This document shows, piece after piece, positions 21,477 to 32,784 of a stretch of DNA of 64,000 nt. A model generated the notes under the pieces. It was not told where the DNA came from. It was given only the letters and a program-made list of their open reading frames with translations, and searched no databases. This DNA comes from Lunularia cruciata (taxonomy: Eukaryota; Streptophyta; Marchantiopsida; Lunulariales; Lunulariaceae). The stretch is taken from the NCBI GenBank assembly GCA_948567375.1, contig OX419762.1, positions 6,702,001-6,766,000 on the forward strand, written 5' to 3'. The position numbers and the translations under genes are program-made. Position 1 is the stretch's first letter. Each line of letters begins with the position of its first letter.

Positions 21477-22230
21477 TTGTACGCCAAAATCTCAAAGTGT
21501 GAGTTTGGCAAGTCTGAAATAGACTACTTAGGGCATAGAGTAAGTGCAAAGGGCATTCAAGTATTGACAGATAAAATAGAGGTCATTCAAAAATGGAGTG
21601 CCTCAGAAGATCAGACTCAACTTAAGAGCTTCTTGGGGTTGACGGGATTCTATCGTAGATTTGTCAAGGACTTCTCCAAGGTTACACAGCCTTTAACGGC
21701 ACTACTTGGCAAGGGGAAGAAGTGGACATGGGGAATTGCACAAGAGTTGGCCTTTCAAGAATTGAAGGCCGCCTTGCTACATGCACCAATCTTGAAGTGG
21801 TATGACCCAAAATGTCCAATCAAGTTGGCTACGGATGCATCAGGCGTAGCAATAGGAGCAGTCCTACAACAAAGAGTGGCATGACGGATGGCATCCAATT
21901 GCATATTTCTCTCGAAAGTTGTTACCGGCAGAGTGCAACTACCACATCACAGAATGAGAAGAGCTGGCCATCGTTCTAGCAACCAAGCATTGGAAGCACT
22001 ACCTGGGCGAGAAGGCATTTGTAGTAGAGACAGACCACAAACCTCTAGTCTACTTTGAGACGCGGAAGGATCTATCTCGTCGCCAAATTTGATGGGCAGA
22101 GTGGCGACAACGCTTCCACATGACAATCACCTATGTGGAAGGTAAGAAGCAACTTGCAAATGCATTCACCCGCATGCCAATGGCCAACAACTTGGTGGCA
22201 GAGGTGAAGATTAACCTTGAATTCTAGCAA
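21477..22230 (+). pseudogene. pol: Element A RT connection and RNase H
   Basis: Continues RT in frame ([20 protein letters not shown]). RNase H begins with KLATDASGVAIGAVLQQ (Asp at about 21835). A 1-base insertion near 21878 shifts the frame; then YFSRKLLPAECNYH, EELAIVLATKHWKHYL and the TDHKPLVYF block follow, with two in-frame stops. The last catalytic block reads KKQLANAFTRMP where ADALSR is usual, so the fourth acidic residue is Asn. The same change occurs in D and A2. Confidence 0.88.
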
Positions 22231-23470
22231 GAGATTCTAGCTGCTACAAAAACTGATCCACAGATTGTAGAAGCGCAATCATCCAAAGGTGTCACCAGCA
22301 CCCAAGGACTCACCTTTTGGGAGGGCCGATTGTGGATCCCAAATGTCCCAGAATTATGCACCACCATTCTAGCGGAATGTCATGATTCGGCCATTGCAGC
22401 TCATGTCGGAGTGGACAAGACCTTGGAGGCAGTCAAGCGCCATTACTATTGGCCCAAGATGAGCAACGACGTGATGGACTATGTGCGTAGCTGCTTACTT
22501 TGTCAACAGAACAAAGCTTCTAATCAAGCTCCTGCAGGGCTCCTTCAACCTCTTCCCACTCCTACCCAACGTTGGGAACAAGTGAGTATGGATATCATTT
22601 GTGAATTACCCAAGACCACCTCAGGGTTTGACTCCATTGTGGTCTTTGTGGACCGGCTCAGCAAAATGATTCATGTACGCCCTACCACCAAGGAGGTGAC
22701 TGCTCCACAACTAGCTCAACTATACTTAGATGCAGTCTTTGCTCACCATGGCTTGTCTAGAGTACTCATCACCGATAGAGGCACCCAATTCACCAGTTTG
22801 TTTTGGCAAACACTCTTTGGTTTCTTCAAAACCAAGTTGGCCATGTCTACAGCTTACCACCCACAAACAGATGGCCAAACAGAGCGGGCTAATCGCACGA
22901 TTGAAGACATGTTACGTGGCTTTACCTTAGAAGAGCAAGAGAGGTGGGACACCCTACTACCATTGGTGGAATTCGCTTACAACAATTCAGTGAATGCCTC
23001 CACTCAGGTCACTCCATTCTTCCTCATGTATGGTGAGCATCCCTTCACACCTTCTAGCTTGATGAAGATCCGTCCAGTGACTACCAAGGTTGATGCAGTC
23101 AACACATTTGTTTCTAGAATCCAACAAGGTGTGGAGAGCACCAAGCACAGGTTACAGATTGTGCAAAATCGACAAAAGCAGTATGCTGATGCACACCGTA
23201 GGCACATGGAGTTCAATGTTGGGGATCAAGTGTGGCTATTGACAACCAACCTCAAATTAGTTGGATCTCGTAAGCTCAGACCTCATTTTATTGGGCCTTT
23301 CTTGATTCTTCGTCGCATCGGCGCTGTGGCCTATCACCTTGAGCTACCACCACACATGAAGATCCATCCAGTGTTCCATGTCTCCCTATTATGCAGGTAT
23401 GCTCCCCGATCAGGCCAAGGTACTTCCACACAGGACATTCGACCTTGTCCAACAGTCATTGATGACACAG
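22231..23470 (+). pseudogene. pol: Element A integrase
   Basis: Open from just after a stop in EF*QEIL (22225-22230). The H2C2 zinc domain (HDSAIAAHVGVDKT, then CLLCQQNK) is at about 22381-22515. The catalytic core has Asp in VSMDIICELP (about 22580-22610), Asp in VLITDRGTQFTSLFW (about 22760-22805) and Glu in GQTERANRTIEDMLRGF (about 22873-22923), i.e. the DDE triad. A GPY/F module follows (LRPHFIGPFLILRRIG, about 23277-23325). With its upstream neighbours this gives the Gypsy order RT-RNase H-integrase. The integrase portion has no frameshift and looks the best preserved part of the element. Confidence 0.93.
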
Positions 23471-23664
23471 AGGAATATAAAGTGGAGCGGATTCTCCAAT
23501 AGCGCATGCGTGGTACTTGCCATCCGCGGGTGGAATATCTAGTACAATGGAAAGGTTACACCCTCTATGAAGCAACCTGGGAACCCGCTGCCAATTTGGC
23601 ACATACACCGGTGTTGGTGCAAACATTTGAGCAACAATTGCACAACGAGGACGTTGCGTCTTAA
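23455..23664 (+). pseudogene. Element A chromodomain, interrupted by a stop
   Basis: C-terminal extension of integrase: EEYKVERILQ, TAG (23500-23502), then RMRGTCHPRVEYLVQWKGY and EATWEPAANL, ending at TAA 23662-23664. This is the chromodomain fold (aromatic residues Tyr, Trp, Trp in place) that defines chromoviruses and is thought to direct integration to modified histones. D keeps an uninterrupted version (56368-56565). Confidence 0.9.
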
Positions 23665-23675
23665 AAGGAGAGAGG
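23663..23675 (+). other. Element A polypurine tract
   Basis: AAAAGGAGAGAGG, two bases before the 3' LTR and overlapping the pol stop codon. Expected primer site for plus-strand DNA. Confidence 0.85.
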
Positions 23676-23677
23676 TA

Positions 23678-24415
23678 TGTAATACCAAGGGTTAGCCATA
23701 TGATCTAGATGTGAAATTCGGTTTGGTAACATCTAGAATGATGTTATACATGATGGTCAAAATAGATCAGATAGAAGTATCACCAAAAGAGTACTTCTAC
23801 TAATAGTGCAGAAACCAAAATAGACTTGAGAACCTTAGAACCAATAGCTAGACATATGATTTAAAGGTGAAAATTGGTTTGGTAACATCTGGAAGGATGT
23901 TACACATGATGGACTAAACAGATCAGAAAGAGGTATCACCAAAAGGGGACTTCTACCAATAGAGTAGGAACCGAAATATGCTTGAAAACTTTGAAGGCAA
24001 TTTCGGAGGCCTAAACGGATGAATTAGGCCTAAAAATGTGCAGATTCCCCCCCCAATGGAGGAAAGGCTGGCCTTCCCTCCCCCTTGGTTTGTCTCGTCG
24101 AGAGCTTTCCAACGGTACCTTACTCATGTGATTCTGAGATTCCTACAGGAAGATTCCCTAAAAGATTCCCTCCGGTCAAAGCTCGTTTGACCAACCAGAT
24201 AGGACCTAGACCAGACAGGTCACCCACCCAAGTAAGTAATCCAAGGGTGGAGCTTGCTGACATGTCACCTATCTGTGTCCTTAATCCTATGGTGGAGCTT
24301 CCTTGGAGGAGATCCTCTTTGTCTATATAATAAAGAGAAGGTGCTCCCTTGGGGCATCGAATATTTGAGTGTGCAATCTGTGTTTTCTGTCTTCTCTTGT
24401 CCTCGGAGTATTACA
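23678..24415 (+). repeat. Element A 3' LTR
   Basis: 738 bp, TGTAAT...ATTACA, with the same tandem duplication and TATA box as the 5' LTR; it has an 11-bp segment (AGGCCTAAAAA) that the 5' LTR lacks. Followed by the target duplicate GGTGC at 24416-24420. Confidence 0.95.
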
Positions 24416-24661
24416 GGTGCCTTGACTTTAAAGCATTGGTGCTTTGGTTTGCTCTTGTTAGTGAAGCTAGAGTGATGACTAGTCAGACAACCTATATTTC
24501 TCTCCAATGAGATAAGAAGTGATGACCTATAGATCATAAGAGTGTGTGTTGTGATGATAGGTTACAATTAGCACTTTCCCCTAGTGTAATTGTCACAATT
24601 AGAGCTACATTAGTGAGTAGTGTTAAGTTGATGGTGGCACTTGGTGGTGATCCATGGTGGG
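24416..24661 (+). other. Element G leader, second part
   Basis: Continues element G after element A. No coding signal. The last five bases, GTGGG, are the target site duplicated by the solo LTR that follows. Confidence 0.5.
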
Positions 24662-25371
24662 TGTAATACTCCGAGGACAAGAGAACTCTTCAAGAGAAAA
24701 AACACACATATTTCACACTCAATCCTTCAATGCCCCCAAAGGAGCACCTTCTCTTCATTATATAGCCAAGGAAGACCTCCTCCAAGGAAGCTCCACCATA
24801 GGATTAGGTACATGGATAGGTGACTTGTCAAGCTCCACCCTTAGATTACTTGCTTGGATGGGTGACATGTCGGTCCTGGTCCTATATGGTTGGTTTGACC
24901 AAAGAGAATCTTTTAGGGAATCTTCCTATAGGAATCTCAAAGTCATGTGGGTGAGGTACCATTGGAAAGCTCTTGGTGAGACAAACTGAGTGTGATCCTT
25001 GATAATTGCCTATTTTTGAGGCCTAGTTCATATATTTAGGCCTACAAAATTGCCTTTTGAAGTTTAGGCCTATTTTGATTTTTACCCTATTAGTAGAAGT
25101 ACTTTTTTGGTGATACATCTGTCTGAACTACTAAGTCCATCAGGTATAATATCTTCCGTGATGTTGCCAAACCAAATTTCTTCTTTAGATCATGTGTCTA
25201 GCTATTGATTCTAAAGTCTTCAAGCATGTTTCTGTTTTTGGCCTATTAGTAGAAGTACTCTTTCAGTGATACCTCTGTCTAATCTACTTAGTCCATCATG
25301 TATAATATCCTCCCAAATGTTACCAAAACAAATTTCATCTCTAAATCATGTGTCTAGCTATTGGTATTACA
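24662..25371 (-). repeat. Solo LTR of family A
   Basis: 710 bp reading TGTAATACTCC...GGTATTACA on the plus strand, i.e. a family A LTR in reverse orientation, with a perfect target-site duplication GTGGG (24657-24661 and 25372-25376). Left by recombination between the LTRs of a former full element. It retains the tandem duplication near its right end. Confidence 0.93.
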
Positions 25372-26247
25372 GTGGGATACTTGTGGTGGTTATGATTATG
25401 GTTTGAGTTACATTATCACTAGAGTTCTATTGGAGATTCCAAAGGAGACATCACTACAATACATATCAGTATCAACTTGTATCTTAGGTCCTAGTGAGGG
25501 AGGAGATTGACTTGGCTTTGGAGTTTGATACAAGAGATGATTCAATTGAGAGTGCACCTAGTGTGTTTGCACCATTGTTGTGGGATATGGAGAAGATTTA
25601 TAGGGTCTCTAAAGGCCCCAAGCATTACTCTGGTATAATGTGTACCATTGAGTCAAGTGACTTCATCCAAGAGTTTGATAGTTAACGTGACCTACAATAG
25701 ATGTGGAACCCAACTTTGTTCATGGCATGGAAGGGGTTGTTTCAGCACTTGGAAGATCCATTGATGGATGACTACCCAAAGTTTAAGAGAGCTCATTTGG
25801 AGGAGAATGAATCATGGAGATAGTATTGGTCTCCACATTACACCTCTATCATTTCAAGCTTGGTTGCTAGGGATAGATTGGTAGTACCCATGAGTTCTAG
25901 CTCTAATAGCATTGGTTTATCTAGTGAAGGTGCACTAGTTGGAGATGGTGCTACTACAAGTGAGGGTATTGCTACACGAGGTGTTGTAGTATTGAGGTTT
26001 AACCCCATGGTGGAGTTCTTCCAATGTTTGAGGTAGATTTACCAAGGAGTGTGGATTGACAAGCTAAGGAGCTTGCAAGAGTTCCAAGGAAAGGTTGGCA
26101 TGGAAAGAGCCTATGCAAGGCATACACTTGCATGAAACGATTGATCAATTTCACTTAATTGAGGCCAAGGTAGTCCAAATTTGGTATGGGATATTATACA
26201 AGGAATTGTGATGTAGAGTACATGATTCTATGTTATTATAGGTTACC
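25372..26247 (+). pseudogene. Element G gag, N-terminal part
   Basis: A plus-strand frame with few stops reads from about 25440 (EEIDLALEFDTRDDSIESAP, then WDMEKIYRVSKGPKHYSG) through HLEDPLMDDYPKFKRAH and VEFFQCLR. I do not recognise the N-terminal sequence by itself; the gag call comes from its position before the zinc knuckles that follow once A2 is removed (45875-46009). Ends at TTACC (26243-26247), the target duplicated by A2. Confidence 0.5.
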
Positions 26248-27037
26248 TATTATATTTTTGAGGATAAGAGAACTTAAGAGAAACATAAGAGAAGAAACAC
26301 AAGCTTCACACTTGGTAAGAGACCTTAAGAGAATCTCGAGAGAAGAAACACAAGCTTCACACTTGGTACTCCGATGCCCCAAAGGAGTACCTTGAGTTTA
26401 TTATATAGCAAAGAGGATTCTCTCAAAGAAAGCTCCACCCTTGGATCAGATACATGGATAGATGACCTGATGGGGAGTTCAACACTTAGATTAGTTGCAT
26501 GCATGGATGACATGTTGGTTCTGGTCCTATCTAGTTGGTCAAAGCTTGTTTGACCAGAGGAAATCTTCTTGTAGGAATCTCAAAATTGTATGGGTGAGGT
26601 ATCATTGGAAAGCTCTCAACAAGACAAACAAGAGGAGAGGGAAGGCCAGCTTGTTTGCTTCCCAAGAGAGAACTTGCACATTTTTTAGGCCTAATTCATC
26701 TATTTAGGCATCCAAATTAGCAATGAAGTTTTCAAACTATTTTCTACTCTTGCACTATTAGTAGAGTACTCTCTTGGTGATACCTCTATCTAATCTACTT
26801 ATTCCATTATCTATAACATCCTTCCAAATGTTACCAAGCCAATTTTCACCTCTAGATAATATGTCTAGCTATTAGTATTACATTTTCAAGCTATTTTTTA
26901 CTTTTGCTCTATTAGTATAAGTGCTCTTTAGGTGACATCTCTATCTGATCTACCTAGTCCATCGTAACTAACATTCTTCCAGATGTTACCAAGTCAATTT
27001 TCACCTCTAGATAATATATCTAACTATTGGTATTACA
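26248..27037 (-). repeat. A2 3' LTR
   Basis: 790 bp against 489 bp for the 5' LTR. The excess comes from a tandem repeat of about 155 bp next to the inner end (26720-26882 and 26883-27037, each ending in TATTACA) and a second local repeat of about 40 bp at 26290-26370. The outer end reads TATTATAT, i.e. the TG dinucleotide is lost. Confidence 0.85.
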
Positions 27038-27060
27038 AACCTCCCCCCTTTTAAGACGCA
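27038..27060 (-). other. A2 polypurine tract and pol stop
   Basis: The complement reads GCGTCTTAAAAGGGGGGAGG just before the LTR: the same pol ending (Ala-Ser-stop) and purine tract as in element A. Confidence 0.8.
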
Positions 27061-27620
27061 ATGTCCTCGTTGCAAAGTTGTTGAAGATATGGCCAATTTG
27101 GTTTTGAGGAAATCAAAGAGTGTTTGCCAAAATAAACTAGTGAATTGAATGCCTTTGTCAATGATGAGCACTCAAGATAGTCCATGGTGAGAAAAGATTT
27201 CATTTAAGTACAATGGAGCTAATTTTGGAGCAGTCAAGTCCTTAGTGGTAGGACGCACATAAATCATTTTTCCGAGTTGGTCAACAAGGACTATGATGGA
27301 GCCAAACCATGAAATGGTATTGGGTAATTTGCATATTAGATCCATGCTTACTTGTTCCCAACATTGTGTTAGAATAGGAAAGGTTTGGAGGGGTCCCATG
27401 GGAGCTTGATTAGAAGCTTTATTTTTCTAATAGAGTAGGCAACTTTGAACATACTCCATCACATTGTTGCTCATCTTGGGCCAACAGTAATGGCATTTGG
27501 CTACATCCAAAGTCTTGTCCACACCAATGTGACCTACAATGGCAGAATCATGACATTCCGCTAGGATGGTGGTTCTAATGTACTAGTCATTCAAGATCCA
27601 TTACCTTCCATCATGAAAAG
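27061..27620 (-). pseudogene. A2 integrase remnant with internal deletion
   Basis: Minus strand: zinc domain at about 27600-27420, core at 27399-27172 (MDLICKLPNTISWFGSIIV, then LAPLYLNEIFSHHGLS), and the second Asp region VLIIDKGIQFTSLFW at about 27165-27120. At about 27085 the frame jumps from the core (FLKTKLA-equivalent) directly to the last residues before the stop. About 700 bp coding for the catalytic Glu, GPY/F module and chromodomain are therefore missing. Confidence 0.8.
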
Positions 27621-28319
27621 CAAGTCCTTGGGTATTGTAACGCCATTGGATGATCAAGCTCCTAAATCTATGGGTCAATTTTTGTGGCAACAAGAATCCT
27701 TGGCCAAAATTTAAGGTTCACCTTGACCTCAACCACCAGATTGTTTGCCATATGAATTTAGGTAAATGCATTTGCCATTTGCTTCTTGCCTTCCACATAT
27801 GTGATTGTCATGTTGAATCTTTATCTCCACTATCTTCACAGAATCTATTGATAAGATAGATCTTTTTGCATCTTGAGGTAGACTAAAGGTTTGTGGTCTA
27901 TCTCCACTACAAATGCCTTCTTGCCAAGATAGTGCTTCCAATGCTTGGTTGCAAGGACAATGGCCAACTCTTCTTGTTTGGTGGTGTGATAGTGGACTTT
28001 GCCCGTAATAGCTTTTGAGAAAAATATACAACTAGGTGTCATCCATCATGCCACTCTTGTTGTAAGACTTCTCCTATTGCTATGCTTGATGCATTTGTAG
28101 CCAACTTGATTGGCTATTTTGGATCATATCATTTCAAGATTGGTGCATGTAATAATACATCTTCCAATTCTTAAAACGCCAATTCTTGTTCAGTTCTCTA
28201 CATCCAGTTCTCTCCCTTACCAAGTAGTGTCGTTAGAGGTTGTGCAACCTTAGAGAAGTCCTCGAAAAATTGACAATAGAACCCCATCAATCCTAGGAAA
28301 CTCTTGAGTGAGTTTGGTC
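27621..28319 (-). pseudogene. A2 RNase H remnant
   Basis: Minus strand: EELAIVLATKHWKHYLGKKAF and VEIDHKPLVYL at about 27990-27870 are readable, then KKQMANAFT near 27780, again Asn instead of the last catalytic Asp. The upstream part (RT connection) reaches 28319, where B interrupts; it goes on at 32785 after the 4-bp duplication GGTC. Confidence 0.85.
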
Positions 28320-28533
28320 TGTGAGCCGGCCTGTCTCTCACTCAAGATGAACCTCTGATGGCTATTATGGTAGCGCACCATGGACTAAGAAGGCAAGCAA
28401 CCCGAACTCCATCATACTCCTCCAAGGCTAACACTCCAAGACTTAAGACATTGCTCACTAGAGAACTCAATGAGAGAGAGATAGTTGCAAATGAAAGGAT
28501 GATGAGTACCTCCTCACCCCTTGTTTATATACT
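28320..28533 (-). repeat. Element B truncated 3' LTR
   Basis: Matches the last 214 bp (element sense) of the complete B LTR, ending GGCCGGCTCACA on the minus strand. At 28533/28534 it joins protease-coding sequence abruptly. Confidence 0.9.
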
Positions 28534-30526
28534 TAGGTGCAAAATCCATAGCACACAAGGGATAAAAATTTGAATCAGATTCAGATTCATCCTCCTCCGT
28601 GGAAGTCTCTTCCTCCATGCTTGTGTCCACACCTGAAGCTTCTTCTTTAGAATCTGATTCCCAATAATCAGAAGATGGTGTATTTGAATGTGAAGTGTTG
28701 GTGGTGTTAGTCACAAGAACTGTGACTCTATGGTTTGATGGCCCAATCCTCAAGTACCCTTTGTGCCATTGATCAGTTGTGCGTGCTGCTCTCAACCATG
28801 GCCTCCCAAGAAGTAAGTCATAGCTTGAATCCTTCAAGACTTGGAAAGTCATGAGATTTTGAACTCCCATAACTGAAACTACCACCTTATCCATCACTCC
28901 TACTGGTCAAACTTGTTGCTTGTTTGCCATGCTCACCACAAATGTTGAAGGTCTTGAGGGTATCATACCCAACTTTTTCATCAACCTTTCTGACATGGCA
29001 TTCATTGTTGATCCTCCAGCAACCAATGCATCCTTGATGTTGTGACCATTCACTCTCACATCAATCTTGGAGGTATATTCACAAGCCTCCCATGGTGCTG
29101 GCTTGGCATCCACCACCCCCATTGATATTGGAACTTTTGCGTTCTTCTTCTTCTTCTTGCTCCTTGTAAAACTCAAACCACCTCTAAGCTCCTTTCTCAA
29201 GGTAGGGTTCAAAGCAATCAATTGGCCCACTGTGATGTTAGCCTTGTGACTACCAACATCCTCCAACACATTGTAATTCCATTGTTGCTTTGAAATCAAG
29301 AAATCCTCCATCCCCAACTTCTTCCTTGGAGTCTTTGTTGTTGATGGTGTTGAGGTGCGAGTGCTCCTAGTAGACATAGGAGTATCCTTGCTTGAAGTAA
29401 ATCCTTGAGAAGAGTGAACATCCTCTGCAAAACGAGTTCTCTTCTTCTCTTGTGCCAAAAGCTCCAAATTAAGACCCTTGGGGTTTGAGCACTCTCCCTT
29501 CTCATAGTTGCTCTCAATCACATCTATGGATGCTATCCCCTTACCTTTGTTGGGATTAGGAGCCACTTGGGTTTCACTACCTCACTCTTTCCCTCTATTG
29601 GCTCCCTCATAACCCCTTCCTCCATGGTAAGTGGAATTTGGGCAATTCCTTTGGATATGGCCTCTTCCTCCACAACCAAAACAATTTCTATCATTGAAAT
29701 TTTTGGCTGGTTGGCCTCCTCTATATGGATAGTTTCTATAACTCCTAGGCCCTCTCCCTACATTCTGATCCACCTCTCTCTTCTCCCATAGTTGCACCAC
29801 ATTGATCTTGAGATCCGCAAGTTGTTTTGTGATGGTTTGGAGTGGATCTTTTGGTGGAGGTGCAAGAACTGGAGCAACTACTACTTGTGGTGCAACCCTT
29901 GTCACCAAAGTATCAGAAGTTCCACCATACTTGTAGCCTTGAGGAGGATGCACAACCTCCTTCACCACCAAATCACTCTCATCCCCTTCCAAACTCTCCT
30001 CCATACAAATTGCAATCTTGATAGCTTCAACCTTGGAAGAAGGTTTCTCATATCTCACCTTGCTTTTAATTTGTGGTCTCAACCCTCCCACAAAATTCTT
30101 GGTGAATATGGCTCCTATGCCAATCATTGTAGTCTCCACATCATCCCCACCCTTCCTCAACACTATGCAAAATCTGGACTCCAACTTTTTGACTCTTTCC
30201 ACATAGACTCTCACTTTCTCTCCATCTCCTTGCTTGAGAAATGTAACCTCACTCATCAATCTCTCATAACTCTCATCAGGAAGAAAGTTTTCAATGAGTG
30301 CTGAAGTCAAAGTCTCCCAAGACTCCTCTTCCCTATCTCTCCTCTCTCTCTTTTGGTATTCTGACTCATACCATGTAAGTGTTGCATCCTCACAGAAATC
30401 TGGTAATAATGAGGCCCACTCATTCTTCCTCCTCTCATTGTTTCCTATGCAAGCTCTCTTGAAGTCTCTCACAAAGGCCTCCACATCTTCTCCATCCTTA
30501 CCAAAGAAAACCGGAAGTTTCTCCAT
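28514..30526 (-). pseudogene. Element B gag-protease polyprotein with two in-frame TGA codons
   Basis: One minus-strand frame of about 670 codons from ATG at 30526-30524, interrupted only by TGA at 29584-29582 and 28909-28907. Gag: capsid segment FVRDFKRACIG and ATLTWYESEYQ, then a CCHC knuckle CFGCGGRGHIQRNC at about 29685-29640. Protease: DALVAGGSTMNAMSERLMKK (about 29030-28970), in which the expected catalytic Asp of the DGG/DSG triad is Ala, and later YDLLLGRPWLRAA (about 28820-28790). The replaced Asp would abolish proteolysis. The C-terminus runs into the deletion joint at 28534. No frameshift is present, unlike in the neighbouring elements, which suggests a fairly young copy. Confidence 0.88.
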
Positions 30527-32092
30527 CTTACCCCTCACTATCTTTCTTTTCTCTCAAATTTTTTTTTTCTCTTCTTTTCTCTCACTCTATTACTAATAGA
30601 TTATATACATGACTAACACCATCTGAGAAAAATCCACTCTAGGGAACATAAAAGGCTCAGGTTGCTCCAAGATTTTTATAGCAACATCAAATCCTAGAGT
30701 GCATATTAATCTAACTCTCATGGATAGTTTATCCATAAGTTGAAAGATTATCTCCATCACTAATCTTGAGAACTAGTTGATGAAGGTGGTAGTATTTCTA
30801 TAGCTGTACTAAGGCTCTCTCCAAGATCCTTCACCAAAGTTTCCAAAAGTGCTTTTACTCCACTACACTCATGTCCTTTTGGAAGTCCTTCCACTCCACA
30901 AACCTCACACAACTCCTTGGTCTTAGATCTTCTCCCTCCTAATCTTGGTGAAGAAGGTCCAACATGCAAACCCAAGTCAAGTAAACCTCTCCTTTCCCTC
31001 AATCTCTTGCTCTCAAAGGTCAATGGACATGAACTTGCTTATGCCCCTTCTCTCCACACAGAAAGCACTTAGACTCACTCTTTCCTCCAAGTGGTGTAGG
31101 TTTTTGGATCCTCTCAACACTCTCTTCAAATTCTATTGTAAACTCTCTTTTCCTCAAATCCACCCCTATAATCACCTCAAACCCTTGAGGAACCTTGTAT
31201 AATCTCAATTTCCACTCTTGATGACCCTCTATATTCCCAAGATGAATCTAAACACTCAAACATGCTTTTTGTTGATCTCAAACTCCTCATGCATGAGATC
31301 TCCACTCTGCAGAATTGACCCTTCCTCACAATGTCATTCAAATCTCCCAACTAATATGTCACAGTCCTCTGAAATTTCACGCACATGATCAAAACTTTAG
31401 GATATCCCTCCCTGAAAAATTTCAGGTCTTTTCATCAAGCCATTTGGCCTAGACACCTTTCTATTCAGCACACAAATTTCAGATTTGGTCTGAAAACCAC
31501 CCCCCTCACTTCAAAACCTCATAACGCCCTGCGCAAAAACGATCTCTCTCTAAATTTTGTGGTAGTAGGTAGGATATAATACACTGAATTTTCTTGGAAT
31601 TGTTCAGGATAAGTCACTGAAAATTGAAGAAATGGCAGACTCTGTACAATTTTCCAGAGAGCATGCAGTTGCGGTAGCACTTTACTCTATCAACTTTCAA
31701 AAATTCTAGCCTAGTGAGCATAGTAGCTCTCATAATAATTTTAAGTGTGATAACTGGAAGATAACCCAAGCTATCATGTGTAGAAATTTCAAGTCCAAAT
31801 CTCAAACTTGAGATTTTGCCCAAAATCACCTTAATCCCCAAAAATCTGCAATCCATCTCACACAATCTCTCCAATTCCTCTCATGTGTACAAGATGTACA
31901 AAATCACCTCAAAGACATCATAATGAACTACAGGGTATACAAATGGACCTTGGTTCTCTAACATAAGTTCAGCCCTCTCCTCTCATAATTTTCCCTCCAA
32001 GTGAGCTCTCATAGCCTCCTTCTGTCTAATGTAGAATTGAACGCGGAACATTATCTTGCCTTCTAGAGAGGTCTCGGCAACGGAACCAAAAA
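30527..32092 (-). other. Element B leader with possible short frame
   Basis: Region between the 5' LTR and gag. Short minus-strand open pieces at 30760-31208 contain two Cys/His-like pairs (KCFLCGEKGHKQVHVH near 31070-31025, and CEVCGVEGLPKGHEC near 30915-30870), so an additional zinc-binding reading frame, now broken, may have existed. The remainder looks non-coding. Confidence 0.45.
32072..32090 (-). other. Element B primer binding site
   Basis: Next to the 5' LTR the minus strand reads TGGTTCCGTTGCCGAGACC. It starts with the universal TGG but is not the initiator-Met site used by A and C. I cannot name the tRNA; its form resembles sites of non-chromovirus Gypsy lineages. Confidence 0.6.
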
Positions 32093-32784
32093 TGTGAGCC
32101 GGCCTGTCTCTCACTCAGGATGAACCTCTGATGGCTATTATGGTAGTGCACCATGGACTAAGAAGGCAAGGAACCCCAACTCCATCATACTCCTCCAAGG
32201 CTAACACTCCAAGACTTAAGACATTGTTCACTAGAGAACTCAATGAGAGAGAGATAGTTGCAAATGAAAGGATGATGAGTACTTCCTCACCCCTTGTTTA
32301 TATACTTGTGAAATAGTTATGTACCAAAGTTACTAATTACCGTAGTAACTCAAGTTACTAGACTAAAAGTCAAATAAAGTCAAAAAGTAGAAAGGAATAT
32401 CCATTCACATGGGCATATTCCCCTAAGCATGTGGTCTTATCTTGACCCAACCACTAAGTTAAGGATTCCTTCACATGGGCTATCCTTGGACTAAAGAAGA
32501 ATCCAAAACTAAAAGGCTTGCGGGCCCAAGAGTTCTCAACTCTTTCCTCAAAGCCAAACACCTAGGAATAATACCAAGTCAACACACTAACGTCCAAAAT
32601 AGTAGTGCTCATCTTTTGTACTTCCTCTAAAGTAAGGTCCCCTCTATCTTAGCTATGACTAACTTTAGCTAACCATGACTAATATAGAACCATCCTTTAT
32701 CTCTATATAAATAATATCTCTTAAGTACTTGTAATACCAAGCTAAATATCACAATACCACACACATGCACAAATGGGTGTTACA
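32093..32784 (-). repeat. Element B 5' LTR
   Basis: 692 bp; plus strand TGTGAGCCGG...GTGTTACA. Nearly identical in length and sequence to the solo LTR 58279-58970 and similar to 37140-37818 (opposite orientation). Confidence 0.93.

Larger units (their letters stand above)
17819..24415 (+). mobile_element. Complete chromovirus A (Ty3/Gypsy)
   Basis: A 6.6-kb element with two LTRs (17819-18547 and 23678-24415), initiator-Met primer site, gag, protease, RT, RNase H, integrase with chromodomain, polypurine tract, and a perfect 5-bp target-site duplication GGTGC at 17814-17818 and 24416-24420. By eye the LTRs differ by about 20-25 substitutions and an 11-bp indel over about 730 bp, so it is the youngest complete element here but not recent. 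A few stops and two single-base frameshifts make it non-autonomous. It is inserted in the leader of element G. Confidence 0.95.
28320..32784 (-). mobile_element. Element B: Ty3/Gypsy copy reduced to gag-protease
   Basis: Minus-strand element with a full 5' LTR (32093-32784), primer site, gag and protease, but no RT, RNase H or integrase. The 3' LTR is only 214 bp (28320-28533) and lacks its first 478 bp, so one deletion running from pol into the 3' LTR explains the missing genes. It interrupts the RT region of A2, with a 4-bp target duplication GGTC (28316-28319 and 32785-32788). Alignment with the empty site in element A confirms 4 bp. Confidence 0.9.

Noticed and set aside
29567-30596. Long plus-strand open frames (up to 170 codons) opposite element B gag
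   Set aside because: They are antisense to a clear gag with a CCHC knuckle and have no domain of their own.
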